Part shown: piece by piece, positions 44,947 to 53,527 of the stretch
Layout: each line of letters starts with the position of its first letter
How positions within the stretch are numbered: position 1 is the stretch's first letter
Assembly: GCF_005886105.2 (NCBI RefSeq)
Contig: NZ_PNCO02000001.1
Location: 927,001-991,000, forward strand
DNA from: Pseudoalteromonas galatheae
GTDB taxonomy: Bacteria; Pseudomonadota; Gammaproteobacteria; Enterobacterales; Alteromonadaceae
Length of the DNA: 64,000 nt
Direction: 5' to 3'
Notes under the pieces: model-generated
Database searches by the model: none
The model's input: only the letters and a program-made list of their open reading frames with translations
Told to the model about the DNA's origin: nothing
Position numbers and translations under genes: made by a program

Positions 44947-46281
44947 ATGACGCCAGTTTTAATCATCGACGACAACCCTGACGTGCGAATGTCAGCCACC
45001 ATAGTGCTACAAAGTCATGGTTTTATGAGCCTTGAAGCCGCACACCCAGATGAAGCCAAGGCTATGTTATCGGAGCAGCCCGTTGCGCTTATTTTGCTTG
45101 ATATGAACTTCAATAGAGATACAACCTCAGGAAAAGAAGGGCTGCAATTTCTTAGTTGGTTGAGACAAGCGCAAATAAGTGTGCCTGTGGTTGTTATTAC
45201 CGCGTGGGCCAAGGTTGAACTTGCGGTCCAAGCAATGCAGTTGGGCGCATGTGACCTCATTGAAAAACCTTGGCAAAACCAGCGACTGCTGAACACCGTT
45301 AGACGCTACACCAAAAGTGCTGAAGCGCTATCGTCATCACATGAACCACACGCAGGCAATAACGCGACCTCTCAGTTATTTCAGCAAGCTCAGCGCGTTG
45401 CGAAAACCAATGCCAACGTGCTTATTTTGGGAGAAAATGGCTGCGGAAAAAGTCAGTTGGCTAAATATATTCATGAGAAGAGCGGTCGCTCTGAGCACGC
45501 TTTTGTGAGCGTGAATATGGCCGCTATTCCAACGGAATTATTTGAAAGTGAGTTATTTGGCCATTGCAAAGGCGCATTCACCGATGCAAAAGCAAGCCGC
45601 ACTGGGCGGTTTGAAATGGCTGAAAGTGGCACTTTGTTTTTAGATGAAATCGGCAGTTTGCCGCTGCTACTTCAGAGCAAGCTATTACGCGTGCTCGAAA
45701 CGGGTGAATATGAAGTCGTGGGAGATTCTGAAACGCGCCGCAGTAATGCGCGGATCGTTTCTGCCACTAATACGGATTTGTCAGAAGCGATTAACGCTGG
45801 GCAGTTTCGACAGGACTTACTTTATCGCTTAAATACGGTGGTGCTAAAGGTACCGCCACTCAGAGCGCGATTAGCAGAGCTCCCAAGCTTAGCAGCCCAT
45901 TTTTTAGCTAAACACACTAGGCGCCATGGTAATGATACCGGGCGGGAGCGCACGCTAACTGCTGCGGCGCTAGACAAATTATTGAGTTACAGCTGGCCTG
46001 GTAATATTCGTGAGCTATCTCATGTCATTGAACGAGCAGTGATTTTAGGACTTCAGCCTGAGATAACGGCGGATGATATTGAGCTTGAGGAAGGTGCACC
46101 AGAGCAAGAGATCCCACTTTTGAGCCTAGAAGAAGCCGAAAAACGCATGATTGCAAGAGCGATCCGCCATTTCGATGGCAATGTAGTGGCCGCAGGAGCG
46201 TTTTTGGGCTTGAGCAAATCTGCAATTTATCGACGCCTAGAAAAGCATGATATTAGCCCAAAGGCAGAGCTTGGTGACTAA
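44947..46281 (+). CDS. Sigma-54 response regulator (NtrC family) of exporter 2
   Basis: A 444-residue activator: receiver domain (about 1-120, phospho-acceptor Asp in ILLDMNF), AAA+ domain (about 140-370; Walker A GENGCGKS, Walker B TLFLDEIG, and GAFTDA in place of the usual GAFTGA), and a Fis-type C-terminal helix-turn-helix ([18 protein letters not shown]). It should turn on sigma-54 promoters when phosphorylated. ATG at 44947 is preferred over GTG at 44944 because AGGA sits four bases before it. Together with the kinase it probably controls this exporter and perhaps the paralog whose promoter is at 2343-2358. Confidence 0.93.
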   Translation: MTPVLIIDDNPDVRMSATIVLQSHGFMSLEAAHPDEAKAMLSEQPVALILLDMNFNRDTTSGKEGLQFLSWLRQAQISVPVVVITAWAKVELAVQAMQLGACDLIEKPWQNQRLLNTVRRYTKSAEALSSSHEPHAGNNATSQLFQQAQRVAKTNANVLILGENGCGKSQLAKYIHEKSGRSEHAFVSVNMAAIPTELFESELFGHCKGAFTDAKASRTGRFEMAESGTLFLDEIGSLPLLLQSKLLRVLETGEYEVVGDSETRRSNARIVSATNTDLSEAINAGQFRQDLLYRLNTVVLKVPPLRARLAELPSLAAHFLAKHTRRHGNDTGRERTLTAAALDKLLSYSWPGNIRELSHVIERAVILGLQPEITADDIELEEGAPEQEIPLLSLEEAEKRMIARAIRHFDGNVVAAGAFLGLSKSAIYRRLEKHDISPKAELGD

Positions 46282-47545
46282 GCTGGCATCACTTGAGCAC
46301 AAGTTACAGGTGGGCTTTGCGATACCTATAATCACACTTGCTATGCTCGCGCTTGGGATGATCTACTATTTTGAGCTTACGCTGTTAAGTGCAATCACTT
46401 TGTTGCTCGGTATGATGCTCCCCTCTGCATTCGCACTGAGCTACGGTTATCGGGCAGTAATGCAGGTGCTTGAAAATTTGGCTGTCCAATTGGACGGTAT
46501 GACCAACGAAGAGTTTGGTGTATGGCAGTTAGCGCAGTACCGCAAGGGCCGGGTTGAATTGCTCAAGGCCGAGCTTAAAGAAGCTGCCAAGCGATTACAG
46601 CAAAAGCGTCAAGAATATGGTCAGAATGAAGCTTTTGTATTTAATTTTATTAGCGAACTCACCCTGCCAATTGTGGTACTTGATGCGCATCATCATGTGT
46701 ATTTTGCTAATCATGCCATGAATACCGTGTATCCAGAGGAGGTGTTGCATGGTGCACATGCTAAAACACTGGCACTTCAGTATGTGGATGAACAATGGCA
46801 GCATACGCAGCACATCTCTCGATTTAGCATTGCGGCTCATAAGCTATACCGGGGGCAGCGGGTCTATCAATTACTGGTGTTTTTCTCAGTGGAGCAAGCG
46901 CTGCGAGATAATGAAAAGCAGGTATGGCAAAAGCTACTATCGGTGCTCAATCATGAAGTGCGAAACGCTTTAACTCCGGTCTACTCAATGGCGCAATCTC
47001 TACAACAAGATGGCAACATCATTTCACCTGAGATGCAGCAAACTATGCTCGGGGTAATAGAAAGCCGTGCCGCTCACTTACAGCAATTTGTTGCAAACTA
47101 CGCACAAGTAGCGCAGCTTCCACCCGTTGATATGCAAAGCATTGAGGTAGAGTTGCTGGTATCGCGCTGGCAAGCTTTATTTCCCAGTGTTGAGATAAAG
47201 GCGCTTGATAAAGGCTTGGTTTATTGTGATGAAGCTCAGCTAACGCAGGCTATGATCAACCTTGTCAATAATGCTGAGCAAGCAAATCAATCTGCGGGGA
47301 ATGATGGCATAACGCTAACCCTAGATAAACCAAAAAATTGGTGCTTTACCCTAGAAGATAACGGCGCTGGTATCGCCAATCCAGATAACCTTTTTGTACC
47401 TTTCTATTCCACTAAACCAAATGGCTCAGGTATCGGTTTGGTGTTGAGCAGGGAGCTTATTCGTAATCAGCAAGGGGAGTTGCATTTGGCGAATTTACCG
47501 GACAATAAAGGGGCTCAAGCTGTGGTTACTTTGCTTTCGCGTTAA
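46247..47545 (+). CDS. Histidine kinase paired with the sigma-54 regulator
   Basis: A kinase of about 430 residues: two N-terminal membrane helices (about 22-70), a PAS-like region (about 125-210), the phospho-acceptor box NHEVRNALTP (about 243), and the HATPase domain with NLVNNAEQAN, DNGAGI and GSGIGLVLSREL. Two starts are possible: ATG at 46247 (35-bp overlap with the regulator gene) or GTG at 46274 (8-bp overlap, with AAGG before it). The short periplasmic part between helices gives little room for a ligand site, so it may sense membrane stress. Confidence 0.92.
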   Translation: MILAQRQSLVTKLASLEHKLQVGFAIPIITLAMLALGMIYYFELTLLSAITLLLGMMLPSAFALSYGYRAVMQVLENLAVQLDGMTNEEFGVWQLAQYRKGRVELLKAELKEAAKRLQQKRQEYGQNEAFVFNFISELTLPIVVLDAHHHVYFANHAMNTVYPEEVLHGAHAKTLALQYVDEQWQHTQHISRFSIAAHKLYRGQRVYQLLVFFSVEQALRDNEKQVWQKLLSVLNHEVRNALTPVYSMAQSLQQDGNIISPEMQQTMLGVIESRAAHLQQFVANYAQVAQLPPVDMQSIEVELLVSRWQALFPSVEIKALDKGLVYCDEAQLTQAMINLVNNAEQANQSAGNDGITLTLDKPKNWCFTLEDNGAGIANPDNLFVPFYSTKPNGSGIGLVLSRELIRNQQGELHLANLPDNKGAQAVVTLLSR

Positions 47546-47550
47546 TAATA

Positions 47551-47580
47551 AGTGGTGATAACTTGGTCGTTATCACCACT
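47551..47580. terminator. Hairpin between the kinase and lipoprotein genes
   Basis: AGTGGTGATAAC and GTTATCACCACT pair in a perfect 12-bp stem with a 6-nt loop, between the convergent stops at 47545 and 47589. T-runs are weak on both sides. Confidence 0.55.
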
Positions 47581-47588
47581 TGGCGGGT

Positions 47589-49043
47589 CTAATCGTTGAG
47601 TGTTTTTTTAATCAACAAACCCGCCATAGAGATATCAGTAGAATGTGTCATGGGCGCATTCTCAAGTCCCACAGCGCTTAACACGCCATTTTGAATGGTT
47701 AAATCTTGGAAACTGGCGGAACGTGCTGTGCTAGTGGTTTCAGCAGCAATATCGGCTAGGTTTTCAAGGTTGATTTTTCCAATAAACGCCTTGCTATGTT
47801 CAACCCAGCTATTTGTGTCCACTTGTACACCACCAGTATGGCCGTACACAAATAATGTGTCGTTGCTGATCTTTACTCCACGTAGCACATCTTCTTTATC
47901 TAAGTCATACCAATAACGCTCAGCAGCCCTTTCACCATGGTAAATTTTTACTAAGCCAATATCCCATTCGCTTGAATATCTTGTTTTACCCGTTTTGTTG
48001 CGGCGTGCCGATATACCAACAAATACACTGTCTTGGTGTACTTGAACATCCTCAACTAACGATGAGTCAGTATCACTGATAAATTGTTCATTGAGTTGTT
48101 CGCCGTCTACATTAAAGGTTTTTACAATCATGTGCATCGCATTTTGTTCAGTGTTATCGGGTATCGCATGGTTGGTCGAAAATTTATGATTGTAGGCAGG
48201 AATTGCATCAGTACTAATATTTTGCACTGTGTATAAAAATCCATTCTCAGAGAGCGCCATTTCAATTGCTTCAGACGCACGCGAACTGTTAGCCCAGTAA
48301 CGAATATCGATCAGCTTTTGCCATTTAAGTTGGAGGTTTACGTCGTATTTCGCAATCTTTTGACCTCCGTTGTTATAACTGACGTACAAGTTGTTGTCAT
48401 GGCAGGAGAATTTTACATTGTTAAAGCGCCACCATGTAATGCTAGTTTGCGTATATGGAATCTCACTCAATGGATTGTCTGTCGGAATAATAGTGAACGG
48501 CTTTTGAAGCCAAGCACTCTTATCAGCTGGGATATCATATTTAACGTCCATTGATAACGCCTTCATTTCAGCACTTTGTAGCAAAGTACCTGAGCTATCA
48601 TAGCGTTCAAGTTGTACACTAAACTGATCAGTATCTTCACGTTTAAATCGACCTATGACGTATTCCCCTGAGTCAAAAACACAGGCATCAACAAATCCTT
48701 CTTGCGTTTTCTCATATTGATAAGTTTGACCCTCTAGGTTCGTGATCGCATAAAAACCTTCTTTATTACCTGATTCTTCAACACTTGATGTTTCTCCAAG
48801 CACTAATAGTTTGTCGTCTTTTAAGTTGAAGACGCGCTCCAAAGTCGTGGTGTAACCCAAGTCGCTCGAGTAAACATGATTGTTTTGGTCCAGTGCCGTG
48901 ATATTGAGTTTGTTTTCGGTGGGAGAGGGTGGTGGCGTGACCGTTTTGGGTGGTGGTGCTTGGTCTTGTGAGTCAGTTGAAGAGCCACCGCAACCAGTTA
49001 GTAGGGTAATAGTTGCCACTGCAATAGATAATCCTAAACGCAT
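47589..49043 (-). CDS. Putative lipoprotein of unknown function
   Basis: A 484-residue protein with a lipoprotein signal (LLTGC at about 13-17), a Pro-rich linker (PPPKTVTPPPSP) and a body of repeated beta strands with regular W/Y and Asp-rich turns, which suggests a beta-propeller-like fold. No catalytic motif was recognised. AAAGGATTTTACT precedes the ATG. It is monocistronic. Function unknown; such proteins are common at the cell surface of marine gammaproteobacteria. Confidence 0.72.
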   Translation of the reverse strand: MRLGLSIAVATITLLTGCGGSSTDSQDQAPPPKTVTPPPSPTENKLNITALDQNNHVYSSDLGYTTTLERVFNLKDDKLLVLGETSSVEESGNKEGFYAITNLEGQTYQYEKTQEGFVDACVFDSGEYVIGRFKREDTDQFSVQLERYDSSGTLLQSAEMKALSMDVKYDIPADKSAWLQKPFTIIPTDNPLSEIPYTQTSITWWRFNNVKFSCHDNNLYVSYNNGGQKIAKYDVNLQLKWQKLIDIRYWANSSRASEAIEMALSENGFLYTVQNISTDAIPAYNHKFSTNHAIPDNTEQNAMHMIVKTFNVDGEQLNEQFISDTDSSLVEDVQVHQDSVFVGISARRNKTGKTRYSSEWDIGLVKIYHGERAAERYWYDLDKEDVLRGVKISNDTLFVYGHTGGVQVDTNSWVEHSKAFIGKINLENLADIAAETTSTARSASFQDLTIQNGVLSAVGLENAPMTHSTDISMAGLLIKKTLND

Positions 49044-49076
49044 AGTAAAATCCTTTCAAAAGTGAATCAAAGAAGT

Positions 49077-49228
49077 AGAGGTTACAAAATATACTAACTT
49101 AGGAACAAAATAGAGTTGTAAAAGAATGTTATCGTAGCGGGGTTTTTTGTTATGCCAGCTTTTGTGATCCAATTTCGTCAACTTAGCAATATTTGAATAT
49201 TTATCTTTCTTTGGAATTTGTAACCTCT
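49077..49228. repeat. 152-bp stretch bounded by a perfect 12-bp inverted repeat
   Basis: AGAGGTTACAAA (49077-49088) and TTTGTAACCTCT (49217-49228) are perfect inverse copies. The interval holds no ORF and is AT-rich. This is the size and form of a small MITE-like element, but no target-site duplication was checked. The rest of the 326-bp gap 49044-49369 holds only the promoter region of the next gene. Confidence 0.4.
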
Positions 49229-49369
49229 CCAGATAAGTAGTTTTACCTTGCCATATTATGGCAACTGAGGATTAGTTAACGTAAACAATAGAAACCAATC
49301 TAAAAACTTCACAATTCGCCCACAAACTTTAAGCATGATCAACCGTACACCAAGCGGGAGATTAAAAAA

Positions 49370-49786
49370 GTGGTTGAACTAGAGTTAATTCGAGTTGATA
49401 AATACAGCGAGCAGGCTTTTACACATTTGCTAGAAGCGAGTCATTATCAAAAGCAAGTGGGTTCGTTTGAGCTGTGCAGTGCAACCAATATCGCTTATCT
49501 TTTTTATGCAGATGGCAAGCTGGTTGGTTTTACCGTTATTGGTGTTTCAAACCGTCGGGAGTTTGAAGTCTGTGCACTTTATATTGTGCCTGCCGAGCGC
49601 AGAAAGCAGTATGCCACCGAATTTATGGCACACATTTGGTCGGTATATAAAGGTCGCTGGAAAGTACGTATGCAAGATAAGATTGAAAGTTCGTGCGGTT
49701 TCTGGCGCAAAACCTTGGCTGACATGACCAATCAATCGCAACTGCAGAGACGAGAAAGCGAGTTTGAACACGCTTTTGCAGTGTAG
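49370..49786 (+). CDS. GNAT-fold acetyltransferase-like protein
   Basis: A 138-residue protein of one domain; a central strand-turn-helix ALYIVPAERRKQYATEFMAHIW carries the V/I-P-x-x-R-x-K-x-x-A form of the acetyl-CoA pyrophosphate loop of GNAT enzymes. The N-terminal half has the usual beta strands (VGFTVIGVSN, FEVCALYI). The start is GTG at 49370 with GGGAG nine nt before. The acceptor is unknown. It ends four bases from the convergent HugZ-like gene. Confidence 0.75.
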   Translation: MVELELIRVDKYSEQAFTHLLEASHYQKQVGSFELCSATNIAYLFYADGKLVGFTVIGVSNRREFEVCALYIVPAERRKQYATEFMAHIWSVYKGRWKVRMQDKIESSCGFWRKTLADMTNQSQLQRRESEFEHAFAV

Positions 49787-49789
49787 GTC

Positions 49790-50242
49790 CTAGTACCATT
49801 CCTGTTTTTCTAGCCAAAATGCACGGCCAAAACCGCCTACATACCGCACCCTAGCTACCTCAATTCGCCATAGGTGAAAATCACCGAGCATGGCATATTG
49901 CTGAGCTTTTTCGTGCTTCATTACGAATTGTGCAATCAGGCTTTCACTATCCGCTCTTGGCAATTTGTGTGCATGTCCAAGAATAGTAACTCGCGCATTT
50001 TCAACATCTTCAGCCGCGCCATCACCAAGCACCATAAACGAAAGTGCCGGGTGCTTGGCTAAATTCTTGGTGTGCTGGGCGATATCACTAATAAAGAAGT
50101 AAAAGTGATTATCTTCAAGAAAAATATATTGAGCGATAGAAGAAAAAGGAAAACCTTTTTGGTTGTTAGAGAAGGTAGATAAAAATGCGCTCTTATGGCT
50201 TTGGCATAAGGCTTTTGCTTCGCTGATTGCGGTTTCTCTCAT
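49790..50242 (-). CDS. HugZ/HutZ-like pyridoxamine-5'-phosphate-oxidase-fold protein
   Basis: A 150-residue protein of the split-barrel flavin/heme-binding fold. The N-terminal SHKSAFLSTFSN, the central FISDIAQHTKNLAKHP and the C-terminal VARVRYVGGFGRAFW match heme-utilisation proteins of the HugZ/HutZ type, which bind heme and help its degradation or storage. It lacks the longer C-terminal loop of HugZ. Context supports heme work: heme oxygenase, a TonB receptor and FecI/FecR lie within 8 kb. Fold is sure, function likely. Confidence 0.8.
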   Translation of the reverse strand: MRETAISEAKALCQSHKSAFLSTFSNNQKGFPFSSIAQYIFLEDNHFYFFISDIAQHTKNLAKHPALSFMVLGDGAAEDVENARVTILGHAHKLPRADSESLIAQFVMKHEKAQQYAMLGDFHLWRIEVARVRYVGGFGRAFWLEKQEWY

Positions 50243-50440
50243 CTTGTCATGCCCTTAAATAATACGATTCCTGACTGCTATGATCGCTAAAACTAAAAAT
50301 AAAATCAAAAACTAAGTAAGCAAAACTGCAAATTTGAAGCTACCTTTTTAAAAGATATGTTAGTAATTTTTAGAGTATTTACTTGGTTTTTTATCTCGTT
50401 TGTAACATAGTTTATTTACTCAAAATAGAGCAATGACATT

Positions 50441-52465
50441 ATGCTAAGTAAACTAACAATAAAACAAAAAATTACTTTAGGCTTTAGTGCATTAGGTGTG
50501 CTGCTGTTACTTGCGTGTGTGTTTGCCTATTTAGCATTGGCGCAAATAAAGTCCGCTAATCAAAATATGGGCCAAATTACTTTGCCGATTCAGCGCAGTG
50601 CTAATGCCCTGCAATTTGAGCAGCTTAAGCTCAGCAAACTGATTTCCCAAGCTTATACTCTTGAAAGCGAGCAAGATATCAACCGGGTTCGACAGCAATT
50701 CATTACACAGCAGCAACTGTATGTTGAGCGTCAGCAGCACTTAACGTCATTGACGCAAGCCATGCCTGAATTTGTCACACCATTAAGGCAAACTCTGGCG
50801 CTGGGTGAACAACTCGGTGATGCCGCAAAGCAAATGCTGCAGGCTAAGGCTGATATTGTACAAGTACAGCAGCGGATCCAATCTCAATATCAAGCTCTTA
50901 AACAGGGTAAAGAACAGGCAAGTAATGCCATGCTGGATCTCGAGTTAATTGAGACAGATAACGCGCGGCAGTTGGAGGAAATGGTCGGGACAGGCGTTCG
51001 CATTGATGACATGCTCTTTACCTTGGATAATAACAGTCAACGGATCAGTGGGTTAACGCTTGATCAAATAGAGCAGCACCAACAAGATATGTTGTTTTTA
51101 TTGGATAATATTGAAGACAACATAGCCTTTTTGAAACGGCAAGCCTATGGAATGGATGCAGATGACTTATTAAGTCAGTTTAGTGAGGGCATGACTAAGC
51201 TCAGAGAAAAGCTTGGTGAGCCGGGGCACCTGTATGTCGCGGTACAAGATAAATTGCGGCAACAACAACAAGCCGCGATGCTATATAAGCAGTCAGAGCA
51301 GTATGCGGTTGCCATTTTAACCGAGCTTGAGAAAATACAGCAAAATGCCGACGCGGCATTTAACCGCTCTCAAAATAATGCTGAAACTCTTGTTGAGCGA
51401 GCACAAAATACCGCCATTTTATTGGTGATTGTATTTATCGCATTAGGCACGTTTATCTCGATTTCAACCAGTCGGGCTATGCTTGGGCCGCTAGCTGCGG
51501 TTAATAAAATGCTCAAATACCTTGCGACTGGCGACTTTTCTAGACAAATGAGTAAGCGCAGCGATGATGAATTTGGTCTATTAATTAATAATATCAATCA
51601 GGTTAAAGACAACCTTCGTGCCTTACTTGAGTCAATCAATAACCAAGTTCATGAACTAGAAGACCTATCAGAGTCATCATTAAGCGAGAGCAAACAAATA
51701 GCCAATAATGCGACCGAGCAAATGCGCCGCATGGATAATGCCAATCGTTTAGCGCAAAGTATTTCAGCTAGTGCTTTGGCGGTTTCCGAACGCTCGTCAG
51801 ATAGCCTCGCAAGTATCCATACCGCCAACCAGCATAAAACCGAAGTGAGTAAGTACACGCAAGACAATAAAGAACATATTCTATCGCTTAGCACACGCAT
51901 GAGTGAAGCAGTCGAGAGTATGACCAAGCTGACAACACACAGTGAGAATATTGGCAGCATCTTGGACACCATTGTTTCTATTGCGGAGCAAACCAACCTG
52001 TTGGCGCTAAACGCAGCAATTGAGGCGGCGCGTGCTGGTGAGCAGGGGAGAGGGTTTGCTGTGGTCGCCGATGAGGTTAGAACGCTTGCGTCAAGAACGC
52101 AAGAGTCAACCAGTGAAATTAACCAAATGATAGTAGCACTAAGACAAGATACGCACACTGCCTCAGAAGCCATTAATTCCGGCCAGCGCGATGTAGCCTT
52201 ATGTGTAAAACAAAGCGAGGCACTTGCCAGTGCGATGGATGAAATTGCCAATGCACTTGCGCAGGTCACTCAGCTAAGCGAAGAAGTGAGCCAAGCCGCT
52301 GATCACCAGGCGAAAGATTGCCAGCAAATTGAGCAAGTGATGTTAGATGCACAAAGTACCGCAAGTGATAATGCTCAGGCGATGCAAAACTTGGCGAAAG
52401 GCAGCGAGTCGCTCAGTAGCTTCTCGCATCGTCTAGCAACACTGGTTGAGCGCTTTAAATTGTAA
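50441..52465 (+). CDS. Methyl-accepting chemotaxis protein
   Basis: A 674-residue chemoreceptor: TM1 at about 10-32, a periplasmic helical ligand domain, TM2 near 325-345, a HAMP segment ([20 protein letters not shown]) and the cytoplasmic signalling domain with the highly conserved hairpin tip [20 protein letters not shown] and [13 protein letters not shown]. It should direct motility to an unknown ligand. No close ribosome site was seen. Its place in the heme island may be coincidence. Confidence 0.95.
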   Translation: MLSKLTIKQKITLGFSALGVLLLLACVFAYLALAQIKSANQNMGQITLPIQRSANALQFEQLKLSKLISQAYTLESEQDINRVRQQFITQQQLYVERQQHLTSLTQAMPEFVTPLRQTLALGEQLGDAAKQMLQAKADIVQVQQRIQSQYQALKQGKEQASNAMLDLELIETDNARQLEEMVGTGVRIDDMLFTLDNNSQRISGLTLDQIEQHQQDMLFLLDNIEDNIAFLKRQAYGMDADDLLSQFSEGMTKLREKLGEPGHLYVAVQDKLRQQQQAAMLYKQSEQYAVAILTELEKIQQNADAAFNRSQNNAETLVERAQNTAILLVIVFIALGTFISISTSRAMLGPLAAVNKMLKYLATGDFSRQMSKRSDDEFGLLINNINQVKDNLRALLESINNQVHELEDLSESSLSESKQIANNATEQMRRMDNANRLAQSISASALAVSERSSDSLASIHTANQHKTEVSKYTQDNKEHILSLSTRMSEAVESMTKLTTHSENIGSILDTIVSIAEQTNLLALNAAIEAARAGEQGRGFAVVADEVRTLASRTQESTSEINQMIVALRQDTHTASEAINSGQRDVALCVKQSEALASAMDEIANALAQVTQLSEEVSQAADHQAKDCQQIEQVMLDAQSTASDNAQAMQNLAKGSESLSSFSHRLATLVERFKL

Positions 52466-52480
52466 AAATGTAAATTGGTA

Positions 52481-52870
52481 TTATACACGCTTTGATGGTC
52501 TGGAATAAATATAAGACATCACTGCGATTTTTATACTGCCAATTACGCAGGCCAACCAAGCCGTCGGTGAGAAAAAAATAAGTAAAGCATAACTTGCAGC
52601 CATGCCGGCTGTTGCCAGAACTTTGGCTTTGAGAGGAATAATCTTGTGTTGCTTCCATAGTGTTAATGAGGCGCCAAACCTTGGGTGATTTAGCAGCCAT
52701 AAAGCAAGCTTAGGTGAAGCTTTTGAAAAGCACGCCAAAGCCAAAATAAAAAAAACGGTGGTCGGCATGACGGGCAAAACAATACCAATAACACCAAGGG
52801 CTACAAATAGGTATCCACATAGCAGTAGGGCTATTTTTTTATAGTTGGCTAAGGCGGCTTTTAGCATCAT
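52481..52870 (-). CDS. DUF454 (YbaN-family) inner-membrane protein
   Basis: A 129-residue protein with about four hydrophobic helices and the family segment GVIGIVLPVMPTTVFFILAL early, then CFSKASPKLALWLLNHPRFG. Function is unknown. Its start overlaps the heme oxygenase stop (ATGA), so it is part of the receptor-heme oxygenase transcript; DUF454 proteins often accompany heme or energy-metabolism genes. Confidence 0.85.
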   Translation of the reverse strand: MMLKAALANYKKIALLLCGYLFVALGVIGIVLPVMPTTVFFILALACFSKASPKLALWLLNHPRFGASLTLWKQHKIIPLKAKVLATAGMAASYALLIFFSPTAWLACVIGSIKIAVMSYIYSRPSKRV

Positions 52871-53457
52871 GGATAAACGTGCGCTTGAAATGCTTGGAAA
52901 CGAGTGAAGGCTTGGCGAGCACCTTCAACGAGCGCTTGCTCTTGCTGTTCACTCAGTTCAATTGAGTCTATGATTTGCACAAGCTCTCGCCAAGCGCTGC
53001 CGCGACCAGCCCCTGGGCCTGCTAGATACCGAGCGCCGTGCTGCGCATTAAAACTAAGCTTGGCTTCAACTTGTTTACCTAGCATCGCCGCACCTACTTT
53101 TGAGCCTTCAACGACATAAAGCCAACCGAGTGCTGTAGCGACATCGGTATCATCGGCTATTTCTGATGTTAAATAAGGAGCAGGTATGTGGGTTTCAAGG
53201 TCGATAAAGTCTTGTTCAAGCATGCCTAAGCGGCGACGCGCGGCTAAGTCTGGAATAAGTGCTAATAATTCTGGGTGTTCATAGAGCGCACTCACATCTT
53301 TTAAAAAATAAAACTGTAGTCGTAAGAAATCAAGGTAGCTTTGTGTGTTGGTGAATGGTTCTTGCGCCATAATTGACTTGTCTACATTATCATGGGTATC
53401 TGCAGTTGCATGTTTTAAGTTTTGTGCTCTAGAAAGTGTAGAGGTAACGGTAGTCAT
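52867..53457 (-). CDS. Biliverdin-producing heme oxygenase
   Basis: A 196-residue heme oxygenase of the bacterial type: proximal His in LKHATADTHDNVD, a central segment LGWLYVVEGSKVGAAMLGKQ and a late GRGSAWRELVQIID that line the distal helix. It opens heme with O2 and reductant, giving biliverdin, CO and iron. Start: GGAG lies six bases before the ATG at 53457; a longer frame to 53505 has none. It follows the TonB receptor gene and precedes a DUF454 gene in one operon, which makes host or environmental heme the likely iron source. Confidence 0.93.
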   Translation of the reverse strand: MTTVTSTLSRAQNLKHATADTHDNVDKSIMAQEPFTNTQSYLDFLRLQFYFLKDVSALYEHPELLALIPDLAARRRLGMLEQDFIDLETHIPAPYLTSEIADDTDVATALGWLYVVEGSKVGAAMLGKQVEAKLSFNAQHGARYLAGPGAGRGSAWRELVQIIDSIELSEQQEQALVEGARQAFTRFQAFQAHVYP

Positions 53458-53527
53458 GGGTGCTCCAAAGTGATGTAACTGAAATATAGCGCTGTCTTTA
53501 AGCAAAAGTACAGCGCTTAAGTGTTTA

